The position numbers were made by a program, and so were the translations under genes. DNA of 16,350 nt, from NCBI GenBank assembly GCA_009921765.1, contig RFXC01000081.1, positions 1 to 16,350 of the forward strand, in the 5' to 3' direction. The notes under the pieces are model-generated. The model ran no database searches, was not told the origin of the DNA, and worked only from the letters and a program-made list of their open reading frames with translations. This document shows positions 7,364-13,074 of this stretch, piece by piece (position 1 is the first letter of the stretch; each line of letters begins with the position of its first letter). This DNA is from Betaproteobacteria bacterium (GTDB lineage Bacteria; Pseudomonadota; Gammaproteobacteria; Burkholderiales; Burkholderiaceae).

Positions 7364-7872
7364 GGCTCCATTGGCCCCCGGTTTGGGGTTTGCGACGGTT
7401 GAGCGGCGCGGCGAGCAGCGCGCTGCTCGCGCAGTTGCCGACGCAATTGCTCCCGTTCCTCATCAGTGAGCATGAACCGCCCAGGCGGCGATCCGCCTGA
7501 CTCATGCGGGGGCAAGCTCCCATCCGCTCTGCGACGGGGCCAGGAAGCTTCCGGCGGATGAACGGGTGACGGCCCCAATACGGCCCGGCCAGGCTCATGG
7601 TGGGGTGGAAGCGACGGCGCGGGCTCGGATGTACCGCCCGTTGCACCGGCTGAGCGCATGCGTTCGCGGTGGGCCTGACGCAGTTCGCGTCGCAGCCGCA
7701 TGCGCTCGTCGGGATCAAGCAACGACGGACCGGATACGTGGCCCGCCCAGCTCGCAGGCAAAAAGAAGAGCAGAGGCAAGCCCAGCAGAATCGAGCGGCG
7801 CGGGCCTCCCTCGCCGTGGCGATTGGAGGGGGGCTGTGGGCGCGGATCGTCTGGACGGCGGTTGCTGCTCAT
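7360..7872 (-). CDS. Hypothetical small membrane-anchored or exported protein with a repeated Arg/Glu motif
   Basis: A 170-residue protein that I do not recognise as a named family. Residues 1-26 are polar and basic, 27-44 form one hydrophobic segment (ILLGLPLLFFLPASWAG) that may be a signal peptide or anchor, and the remainder is Pro/Arg/Gly-rich and probably periplasmic. Two related segments stand out: LDPDERMRLRRELRQAHRER (52-71) and LTDEEREQLRRQLREQRAAR (135-154). Both begin with an L-x-D/x-E-R turn and continue as an amphipathic helix; similar 'EER.qLRRd' segments occur in small betaproteobacterial envelope proteins. A proline-rich linker separates them. The gene is the first of an operon with tsaB, overlapping by 4 bp. 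Coding is supported by this overlap, the hydrophobic segment and the duplicated motif. Confidence 0.7.
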   Translation of the reverse strand: MSSNRRPDDPRPQPPSNRHGEGGPRRSILLGLPLLFFLPASWAGHVSGPSLLDPDERMRLRRELRQAHRERMRSAGATGGTSEPAPSLPPHHEPGRAVLGPSPVHPPEASWPRRRADGSLPPHESGGSPPGRFMLTDEEREQLRRQLREQRAARRAAQPSQTPNRGPMEP

Positions 7873-7878
7873 TTCTGC

Positions 7879-7884
7879 ATTTTA
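7879..7884 (-). promoter_or_regulatory. Candidate -10 element for the hypothetical-tsaB-rimI-udg operon
   Basis: On the minus strand TAAAAT ends 6 nt before the ATG at 7872, and no Shine-Dalgarno sequence lies between. If used, transcription would begin at or next to the start codon, giving a leaderless mRNA. No good -35 hexamer is visible 16-18 bp upstream. Confidence 0.3.
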
Positions 7885-7978
7885 GGCGCGTGCGAGCCCA
7901 AGGAGGCATCAGGTCGGGCACCACCATGTAACAGACGGTAAGCGTATCGGGGTGGGTGTGCGCATCCAGAGGACCCGT

Positions 7979-7984
7979 TATCAT
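7979..7984 (+). promoter_or_regulatory. Candidate -10 element for the ompR-envZ operon
   Basis: TATCAT ends 6 nt before the regulator ATG at 7991. The nearest purine-rich sequence (AGAGGA, about 7969-7974) is too distant to be a standard ribosome binding site. The arrangement would give a leaderless transcript. The -35 region is poor, so this is tentative. Confidence 0.3.
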
Positions 7985-7990
7985 CAACGC

Positions 7991-8710
7991 ATGAATACCA
8001 GAGCCAAGAAAATACTGGTGGTCGACGACGACCCGAGGCTGCGCGAATTGCTGCGTCGCTACCTGGGCGAGAACCAGTTTGAGGTCGGTCTCGCCCACGA
8101 TGGTCCCTCCATGTGGCGACTGATGCAAAGAGAAGCGTTCGATCTGGTGGTGCTTGACCTCATGCTGCCGGGCGAGGATGGCTTGTCGCTGCTCCGCCGC
8201 ATGCGCGCCCAGAGCGATCGCACCCCGGTCGTGATGCTTACCGCAAAGGGCGATGAAGTGGACCGGATCATCGGCCTCGAGGTGGGCGCCGATGACTACC
8301 TGCCCAAGCCCTTCAACCCCCGAGAGCTTCTCGCCCGCATTCATGCCGTTCTTCGACGCACGCCCCCTCCCGAGCTGCCGGGCGCGCCCGGCGGCGCCGA
8401 TGAAGAGATCCGGTTCGGGCCCTTCCGATTGAACCTCGGCACGCGGCAGCTCCGCCGGGATGACGAGCCCATTCCTCTCACCACCAGCGAATTTTCAGTA
8501 CTGAAGGTGCTGACTCAGCATGCCCGTCAGCCGCTATCGCGCGACAAGCTCATGACGCTCGCACGCGGTCGTGAATACGGCGCATTCGACCGTAGCCTCG
8601 ACGTCCAGGTATCGCGGCTGCGCAAGCTGATCGAAGTCGACCCGCAGCAGCCTCGTTACCTTCAAACGGTCTGGGGCGTTGGTTACGTGTTCATTCCGGA
8701 TGGCGATTAA
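7991..8710 (+). CDS. ompR: OmpR-family response regulator
   Basis: A 239-residue two-component regulator. The receiver domain (about 5-120) has the acidic pair D12/D13, the phospho-acceptor D56 in VVLDLMLPG, T84 in VMLTAKG and K106 in YLPKPF, so the phosphorylation site is intact. The C-terminal winged helix (about 133-235) carries LTTSEFSVLKVL and the recognition region SLDVQVSRLRKLIE, ending in VWGVGYVF, as in OmpR. The sequence RELLRRYL and the overall fit resemble betaproteobacterial OmpR closely. An alternative GTG at 7952 would add 13 residues, but family members start at MNTR-like sequences. It overlaps the sensor kinase gene by 11 bp. The targets (porins or other envelope genes) cannot be read from this window. 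Confidence 0.92.
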   Translation: MNTRAKKILVVDDDPRLRELLRRYLGENQFEVGLAHDGPSMWRLMQREAFDLVVLDLMLPGEDGLSLLRRMRAQSDRTPVVMLTAKGDEVDRIIGLEVGADDYLPKPFNPRELLARIHAVLRRTPPPELPGAPGGADEEIRFGPFRLNLGTRQLRRDDEPIPLTTSEFSVLKVLTQHARQPLSRDKLMTLARGREYGAFDRSLDVQVSRLRKLIEVDPQQPRYLQTVWGVGYVFIPDGD

Positions 8711-10115
8711 ACGCCTCGCGGCGGACGAAGGTTCGCCCCAGGAAGGACGGATCGACGCGCTCCGGCAAATCGCCCGTTCAGGCCTTTTCTGGCGCACCTT
8801 TCTCCTTCTGGCCGGGCTGGCGATTGCAAGCGTCATTTCGGTGTTCGCAGCCTACCGGCTGCTAGAGCGAGCCCCGCCCGAGCAACGCCTGGCCTGGGAA
8901 ATCACATCAATCATCAATCTCACCCGTACCGCGCTGCTCGGCTCGGACCCCCAGCGGCGTATGCGCATGCTTGAAGAGCTGGTGCGCGAGGAGGAGGTTC
9001 GCGTTCTGCCGCTCGAGCCCAGCGACCGCATCGACAGCAGCAAAATGACCCCCTCTCTACGAGCACTTGAGTCGCGGCTGCGTCTTTTGCTGAGCGAATC
9101 AACCAGCGTCGCGGCGCGGGTCAATGATGAGGACGGTTTGTGGATCACCTTCGATCTGTCGGGCGACAGCTACTGGCTGTTGTTGCCGTCCCGCCGTGCA
9201 GAGCGGCAGATCGACCCGGCGCTTGGATTCATCGCCCTGGTCGCCGCGCTGCTCGCAAGTGGCGGAGCGTTCGCGATCGCATGGTTCATCGACCGACCGC
9301 TCGCGCAGCTGGCGCAGGCGATCAGCGCGGTCAGCCGGAGCGAATCCCCACCGAAGCTCCGCGAAGACGGACCGGCCCAACTCGCCCGGGTGAATCGGCA
9401 ATTCAATCGGATGGCGCGTGACCTGGCCGATTTGGAGCATGACCGAACGCTTGCGCTCGCCGGAATCTCTCACGACCTGCGAAGTCCGCTCACCCGCCTG
9501 CGCATGGAGGTCGAATTGGCGCCGATTGACACCGCGCAGCGCGACGCAATGGTTGAAGACATCGGCCGGATCGATGCCATCGTCGGGCAGTTCATCGACT
9601 ATGCGCGCAGCAATCAGCCGCCACGCGCGCAGCGGGTCGATGCCTCCGAACAGGTTGCACTCCTGGTCGACCGCTATGCCAACGACGTACGGTCTGGAAT
9701 CCTGGTCATGCACACCCATCTCGCCCGCGCGGTGATCTGGCAGGGCGATCCGATCGACCTTCAACGAATCGTGGTCAACCTGATTGACAACGCGATCAGG
9801 CACGGACGCCATCCAGGCACACCCCAGGCGATTGTCGATATCGCCCTCACCCGATCCGGCGAGGTTATGGAGATCGATATCCGTGACCGCGGCCCGGGTA
9901 TTCCTGCAACGCGACATGAGGAAGCCCTGCGGCCGTTCGCACGCCTGGACGCCGCCCGCAGCGACCCCGGCGGCACTCACCCAGGCACTGGCCTTGGCCT
10001 GGCGATCGTTGCGCGTATTGTTCGGCGTTACGGCGGCAGCCTCACGCTGAGCAACGTCCAAGGAGGCGGACTGCGGATCGGCGTTCAGCTACCCGACTGG
10101 TCCGAACCAGCCTGA
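8700..10115 (+). CDS. envZ: EnvZ-like sensor histidine kinase
   Basis: A 471-residue inner-membrane kinase, cognate partner of the preceding regulator. TM1 lies at about 34-52, a periplasmic loop of roughly 120 residues follows, and TM2 is at about 175-196. The HAMP domain covers about 197-249. The H-box ALAGISHDLRSPLTRLRME contains the phosphorylated H258 and is EnvZ-like. The N-box is VNLIDNAIRHG (359-369), G1 is DRGPGIP (396-402) and G2 is GTGLGLAIV (429-437). The start at 8700 lies inside the last codons of the regulator (ATG overlapping 11 bp), indicating coupling; the longer frame from 8679 lacks a better signal. The loop size is comparable to EnvZ, but what it senses cannot be deduced. 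Confidence 0.92.
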   Translation: MAIKRLAADEGSPQEGRIDALRQIARSGLFWRTFLLLAGLAIASVISVFAAYRLLERAPPEQRLAWEITSIINLTRTALLGSDPQRRMRMLEELVREEEVRVLPLEPSDRIDSSKMTPSLRALESRLRLLLSESTSVAARVNDEDGLWITFDLSGDSYWLLLPSRRAERQIDPALGFIALVAALLASGGAFAIAWFIDRPLAQLAQAISAVSRSESPPKLREDGPAQLARVNRQFNRMARDLADLEHDRTLALAGISHDLRSPLTRLRMEVELAPIDTAQRDAMVEDIGRIDAIVGQFIDYARSNQPPRAQRVDASEQVALLVDRYANDVRSGILVMHTHLARAVIWQGDPIDLQRIVVNLIDNAIRHGRHPGTPQAIVDIALTRSGEVMEIDIRDRGPGIPATRHEEALRPFARLDAARSDPGGTHPGTGLGLAIVARIVRRYGGSLTLSNVQGGGLRIGVQLPDWSEPA

Positions 10116-10163
10116 TCCTGAGCAAACCCGACAGGCAGCGCCGCGATCAATAGCCAGGTTCAA

Positions 10164-10190
10164 TCAATTGGATTTGTATTGTCAATTGGA
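10164..10190 (+). repeat. Exact direct repeat, candidate operator upstream of rubrerythrin
   Basis: TCAATTGGA occurs at 10164-10172 and again at 10182-10190, separated by TTTGTATTG. The period is 18 bp, and each copy contains the palindrome CAATTG. The AT-rich block stands out within the 170-bp gap 10116-10285, which is otherwise GC-rich. It lies about 100 bp upstream of the rubrerythrin ATG, where a promoter and operator would be expected. TTGTAT (10174-10179) or TTGGAA (10187-10192) could act as -35 elements, but no convincing -10 pairs with them. I cannot assign a regulator. Confidence 0.5.
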
Positions 10191-10219
10191 AGGGGTAATC
10201 GCTCGCTGATAGAGTTCGC

Positions 10220-10257
10220 GTTGGATCCACGATGGGCGTCCGCCCGTCAGGCCCAAC
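10220..10257 (+). other. Possible structured leader upstream of rubrerythrin
   Basis: GATGGGC (10231-10237) pairs with GCCCGTC (10242-10248), one G-U pair, around the loop GTCC. An outer stem GTTGG (10220-10224) pairs with CCAAC (10253-10257). The structure ends about 18 nt before the Shine-Dalgarno AGGAGA at 10275-10280. It could affect mRNA stability or translation. It does not match a riboswitch I recognise. Confidence 0.25.
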
Positions 10258-10285
10258 TTCTCAATGATTCGTCCAGGAGATCCAC

Positions 10286-10705
10286 ATGCCCAGCCTCAAG
10301 GGTACGAAAACCCATCAGAACCTGAAGGACGCGTTTGCTGGTGAAAGCCAGGCCAACCGCCGCTACCTCTACTTCGCAAACAAGGCCGACGTTGAGGGCC
10401 ATCCTGAAGTCGCCACGCTGTTCCGCTCCACCGCTGAAGGCGAGACCGGCCACGCCCATGGCCACCTCGACTATCTGGCCGAGGTGGGTGATCCGGCTAC
10501 CGATATGCCGATTGGCCCGTCCGCCAGCAACCTGAAGGCGGCTGTCGCCGGCGAAACGCACGAGTACACCGACATGTACCCGGGCATGGCCAAGACGGCT
10601 CGCGATGAAGGCTTCGACGAAATCGCCGACTGGTTCGAGACGCTGGCCAAGGCCGAGCGTTCGCACGCGAACAAGTTCGCCAAGGCTCTCGAAGCGCTGG
10701 TCTAA
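10286..10705 (+). CDS. Rubrerythrin-family di-iron protein lacking a rubredoxin domain
   Basis: A 139-residue ferritin-like four-helix protein. Rubrerythrins reduce hydrogen peroxide at a non-haem di-iron site in the cytoplasm. Likely iron ligands are E20 (AGESQAN), E53 and H56 (EGETGH), E90 and E93 (AGETHEY), and E124 and H127 (AERSH), which reproduces the rubrerythrin pattern. The C-terminal rubredoxin domain with its CxxC pairs is absent, and the protein has no cysteine, so electrons must come from another protein. The start is certain: AGGAGA lies 5 nt upstream of the ATG. Downstream are an Fe-S oxidoreductase and a DUF3501 protein on the same strand, after a 104-bp gap holding two stem-loops. 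Functional assignment as peroxidase is from the family; iron storage or another oxidase role is possible. Confidence 0.92.
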   Translation: MPSLKGTKTHQNLKDAFAGESQANRRYLYFANKADVEGHPEVATLFRSTAEGETGHAHGHLDYLAEVGDPATDMPIGPSASNLKAAVAGETHEYTDMYPGMAKTARDEGFDEIADWFETLAKAERSHANKFAKALEALV

Positions 10706-10720
10706 GTTCCGCCCGAGGCA

Positions 10721-10746
10721 AGCGGGCGCGCACGTACGCGCCTGCT
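10721..10746 (+). other. Stem-loop after the rubrerythrin stop codon
   Basis: AGCGGGCGCG (10721-10730) pairs with CGCGCCTGCT (10737-10746) over 10 bp with one G-U pair and a 6-nt loop. There is no T-run, so it is more likely an RNA-stabilising or processing hairpin than a classical terminator. It begins 15 nt after the rubrerythrin stop. Confidence 0.5.
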
Positions 10747-10756
10747 GCCACCGGTC

Positions 10757-10781
10757 AAGGGGGGAGCAGTGCTCCCCCTTT
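10757..10781 (+). terminator. Candidate weak intrinsic terminator or attenuator between rubrerythrin and the Fe-S gene
   Basis: AAGGGGGGAGC (10757-10767) pairs with GCTCCCCCTTT (10771-10781) over 11 bp with one G-U pair and the 3-nt loop AGT. The following sequence, GCTTTGG, is only weakly T-rich, so read-through into the downstream gene is likely. It ends 17 nt before that gene's ribosome binding site. Partial termination would give more rubrerythrin than Fe-S protein. Confidence 0.55.
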
Positions 10782-10809
10782 GCTTTGGATGTTTGATTCG
10801 GAGAATCCG

Positions 10810-12165
10810 ATGACCGTTCGAGAAGGCTCCCTCGAGGCGCCCACCCGTCACCCGCTCGACTGGTTGAATCCCCAGTTTTACGACGAATCCTCGGCGCTCG
10901 CCGAGATGGAGCGCGTGTTCGACATCTGCCACGGCTGTCGCCGCTGCGTGAGCCTGTGCAACGCATTTCCCACCCTGTTTGATCTGGTGGACGAAAGCAG
11001 CACCGGAGAGGTTGACGGCGTGAGCAAGGCCGACTACTGGAAGGTGGTTGACCAGTGCTATCTGTGCGACGTGTGCTATCTCACGAAGTGTCCGTATGTG
11101 CCGCCGCACCCCTGGAACCTCGACTTCCCGCACCTCATGCTGCGTGGCAAGGCGATTCAGTTCAAGCAGGGCACCCCTACGCGTTTTCGTGACGTGCAGC
11201 TTGCTTCGACCGATCGAAACGGCAAGCTGGCGGGCATTCCGGTGGTGGTCAAGGTCGTCAACAGCTTGTCGAAAAGCGAGACCGTTCGCGGACTTCTCGA
11301 CGAGCATCTGGGCGTGCACAAGGACGCATGGCTGCCCGACTTTTCGGCCGACCCGTTCCGCAAGAACATTGCCCCTTCGAAGCCGCATGCAGTGCGTGAC
11401 GGCCAGCGCACCCCCGGAAAGGTTGCGATCTTCTCTACGTGTTATGTGAACTACAACGAGCCCGGGATCGGTCACGATCTCGTGAAGGTGCTCGACCATA
11501 ACGAGATTCCGTTCGTGATCGCCGAGAAGGAGGCGTGCTGCGGCATGCCCAAGCTCGAACTGGGCGACCTGGAAGGTGTGAAGGCGCTCAAGGAAATCAA
11601 CATTCCCATGCTCGCAAAGCTTGCGCGCGCGGGGTATGCGATCCTTGCGCCCATCCCGTCGTGCGGCCTCATGTTCAAACAGGAACTGCCGCTGATGTTC
11701 CCCGACGACGCCGATGTTCAAGCGGTGCGGGCTGCCATGTTCGATCCCTTCGAGTATCTGGTTGCGCGTTCAAAGGATGGCTTGCTGAACACTGACTTCC
11801 AGGCCGCGCTCGGCAACGTCTCGTACCACATTGCCTGTCACCTCCGGGTGCAGAATGTCGGCCAGAAAACTCGCGAAATCCTGCAGATGATTCCCGACAC
11901 CGAGGTCAACACCGTTGAGCGGTGCTCGGGCCATGCAGGCACCTGGGGGGTCAAGAGCGAATACCACGAGGTTGCGATGAAAATCGGCCGGCCGGTCTTT
12001 CGCCAGATGGGCGATCACCCCAAGGGCGAGATGGACTGGTTTGCCTCCGATTGCCAGCTCGCGGGCCATCACATTGAACAGGGCCTGCAGGCCGCCGGCC
12101 GCGAAACCGAGGGCAAACTCGCCCATCCGATCACGCTGCTGCGCATTGCCTACGGCATTGCCTAA
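10810..12165 (+). CDS. Fe-S oxidoreductase with two [4Fe-4S] motifs and CCG (heterodisulfide reductase/GlpC-type) domains
   Basis: A 451-residue cytoplasmic redox protein. Two ferredoxin-type motifs lie near the N-terminus: C40-HG-C43-RR-C46-VSL-C50, and C83-YL-C86-DV-C89-YLTK-C94-P. Two CCG-like halves follow. The first has C211, CCG at 243-245 and C285. The second has C343, CSG at 372-374 and C415, so one Cys of the usual CCG pair is Ser. CCG domains bind unusual 4Fe-4S clusters in heterodisulfide reductase, succinate dehydrogenase E and GlpC. I chose the ATG at 10810 because CGGAGA lies 5 nt upstream; an in-frame TTG at 10780 lies within the hairpin. The gene ends TAATG, sharing 1 bp with the DUF3501 gene. 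A role in passing electrons to the adjacent rubrerythrin is inference from context. Confidence 0.88.
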   Translation: MTVREGSLEAPTRHPLDWLNPQFYDESSALAEMERVFDICHGCRRCVSLCNAFPTLFDLVDESSTGEVDGVSKADYWKVVDQCYLCDVCYLTKCPYVPPHPWNLDFPHLMLRGKAIQFKQGTPTRFRDVQLASTDRNGKLAGIPVVVKVVNSLSKSETVRGLLDEHLGVHKDAWLPDFSADPFRKNIAPSKPHAVRDGQRTPGKVAIFSTCYVNYNEPGIGHDLVKVLDHNEIPFVIAEKEACCGMPKLELGDLEGVKALKEINIPMLAKLARAGYAILAPIPSCGLMFKQELPLMFPDDADVQAVRAAMFDPFEYLVARSKDGLLNTDFQAALGNVSYHIACHLRVQNVGQKTREILQMIPDTEVNTVERCSGHAGTWGVKSEYHEVAMKIGRPVFRQMGDHPKGEMDWFASDCQLAGHHIEQGLQAAGRETEGKLAHPITLLRIAYGIA

Positions 12166-12803
12166 TGACCGTTTCCTCCACCCACTCTGACAAGCCACAC
12201 CCCGATATGAGTATCACCATGCCGCAACTCACCCGTGATTCACTGATGACGCTGGAGGCCTATTCGCGCATCCGCCCGGAATTTCGCCGCCAGGTCATCG
12301 AGCACAAGAAGCCGCGCAAGGTTCATCTGGGCGAGCACGTCACGCTCCTCTTCGAGGATGAAATGACGGTTCGTTATCAGGTTCAGGAAATGCTGCGCAT
12401 CGAGCGGATTTTTGAGGAAGAAGGCATTCAGCACGAGCTTGACGCCTACAACCCGCTGATTCCCGACGGGCGCAATTTCAAGGCCACCATGCTGATCGAG
12501 TTTGTCGACGGCACCACGCGCCGCCAGGAGCTGTCGCGCCTGATCGGTATTGAAGATCGGGTCTGGGTTCAGGTTGAAGGCTCACCGCGCGTCTACGCCA
12601 TCGCCGACGAAGACCTCGATCGCGAAAACGATGAGAAAACCTCGTCGGTGCACTTCCTTCGCTTTGAGCTCACCAACGATATGGCAGCGGCGCTGAAGTA
12701 CGGCGTCTCGCTCGCCATGGGTGTTGATCACCCCAACTACACGGCAGCCCTGTCGCCGGTGTCGGCCGACACCCGCGCCTCGCTTGCAGCTGACCTGGCC
12801 TGA
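12165..12803 (+). CDS. DUF3501 family protein
   Basis: A 212-residue protein of the DUF3501 family, whose function I do not know to be established. Recognisable blocks are LTRDSLMTLEAYSRIRPEFR (22-41), the segment RYQVQEMLRIERIFEEEGI near residues 70-88, AYNPLIPDGRNFKATMLIE (about 94-112), AIADEDLDREN, and KTSSVHFLRFEL near 163-174. It is soluble, acidic and has no signal peptide or cysteine cluster. Several invariant Glu, Asp and His residues could bind metal, but this is not shown. The start at 12165 overlaps the Fe-S gene stop (TAATG); ATGs at 12207 or 12219 would fit the family N-terminus more tightly. I have met this family beside Fe-S oxidoreductases and rubrerythrins, suggesting a common pathway. 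Confidence 0.88.
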   Translation: MTVSSTHSDKPHPDMSITMPQLTRDSLMTLEAYSRIRPEFRRQVIEHKKPRKVHLGEHVTLLFEDEMTVRYQVQEMLRIERIFEEEGIQHELDAYNPLIPDGRNFKATMLIEFVDGTTRRQELSRLIGIEDRVWVQVEGSPRVYAIADEDLDRENDEKTSSVHFLRFELTNDMAAALKYGVSLAMGVDHPNYTAALSPVSADTRASLAADLA

Positions 12804-12815
12804 TGTCGGTATCAC

Positions 12816-12840
12816 CCGACCCGGCCGCGTGCCGGGTCGG
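12816..12840 (+). terminator. Stem-loop after the DUF3501 gene, probable transcription end
   Basis: CCGACCCGGC (12816-12825) and GCCGGGTCGG (12831-12840) form a perfect 10-bp stem with a 5-nt loop, 13 nt after the stop codon. No T-run follows, so it is not a textbook intrinsic terminator, but its position suggests the 3' end of the rubrerythrin operon. The remaining 12841-13074 gap holds the promoter candidate described next and no gene I can support. Confidence 0.5.
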
Positions 12841-12898
12841 ACGCGACCCACGTGTCTGTGCTCGCGTCGATCGAGATGGCGCCCGGACACCATGACCT

Positions 12899-12907
12899 TG
12901 CTATAAA
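12899..12907 (+). promoter_or_regulatory. Candidate extended -10 promoter for the TRAP operon
   Basis: TGCTATAAA matches the extended -10 form, in the 271-bp gap between the DUF3501 stop and the TRAP receptor. No good -35 is visible. A start near 12914 would leave a leader of about 160 nt before the ATG at 13075. The identical 11-mer TGCTATAAACG precedes lplT. Confidence 0.45.
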
Positions 12908-13074
12908 CGATCCGCGGGCACCGTCCGTGCTGTTCGAAAAGGTTGCACCGGCCCGATTCTGCTGCTAGTTTTCCCCTGAAACACGGGCGCCGCGTCGTGA
13001 CTGCGGCCCCGGCGACAACGCCCTGCGCGCCATCAGCCATGGAGCGGCCGCGGGGCACGAACAGGGAGACTACA

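Noticed and set aside
9099..10061. A 320-codon open frame on the minus strand opposite the sensor kinase
   Set aside because: The composition is shadow-like and no motif is seen, while the plus-strand kinase has all H, N and G boxes.
10165..10188. Reading the two CAATTG copies as a known Fur, OxyR or IscR box
   Set aside because: Neither spacing nor bases fit the consensus sequences I know for these regulators, so only a neutral direct-repeat call is supported.
10702..11721. A 339-codon open frame on the minus strand opposite the Fe-S oxidoreductase
   Set aside because: It is the antisense of a gene with intact cysteine motifs, shows no family resemblance, and reflects the scarcity of stop codons in GC-rich antisense frames.
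12943..13074. Upstream extension of the TRAP receptor frame
   Set aside because: It would place 44 residues before a clear twin-arginine signal peptide, and the best ribosome binding site serves the ATG at 13075.
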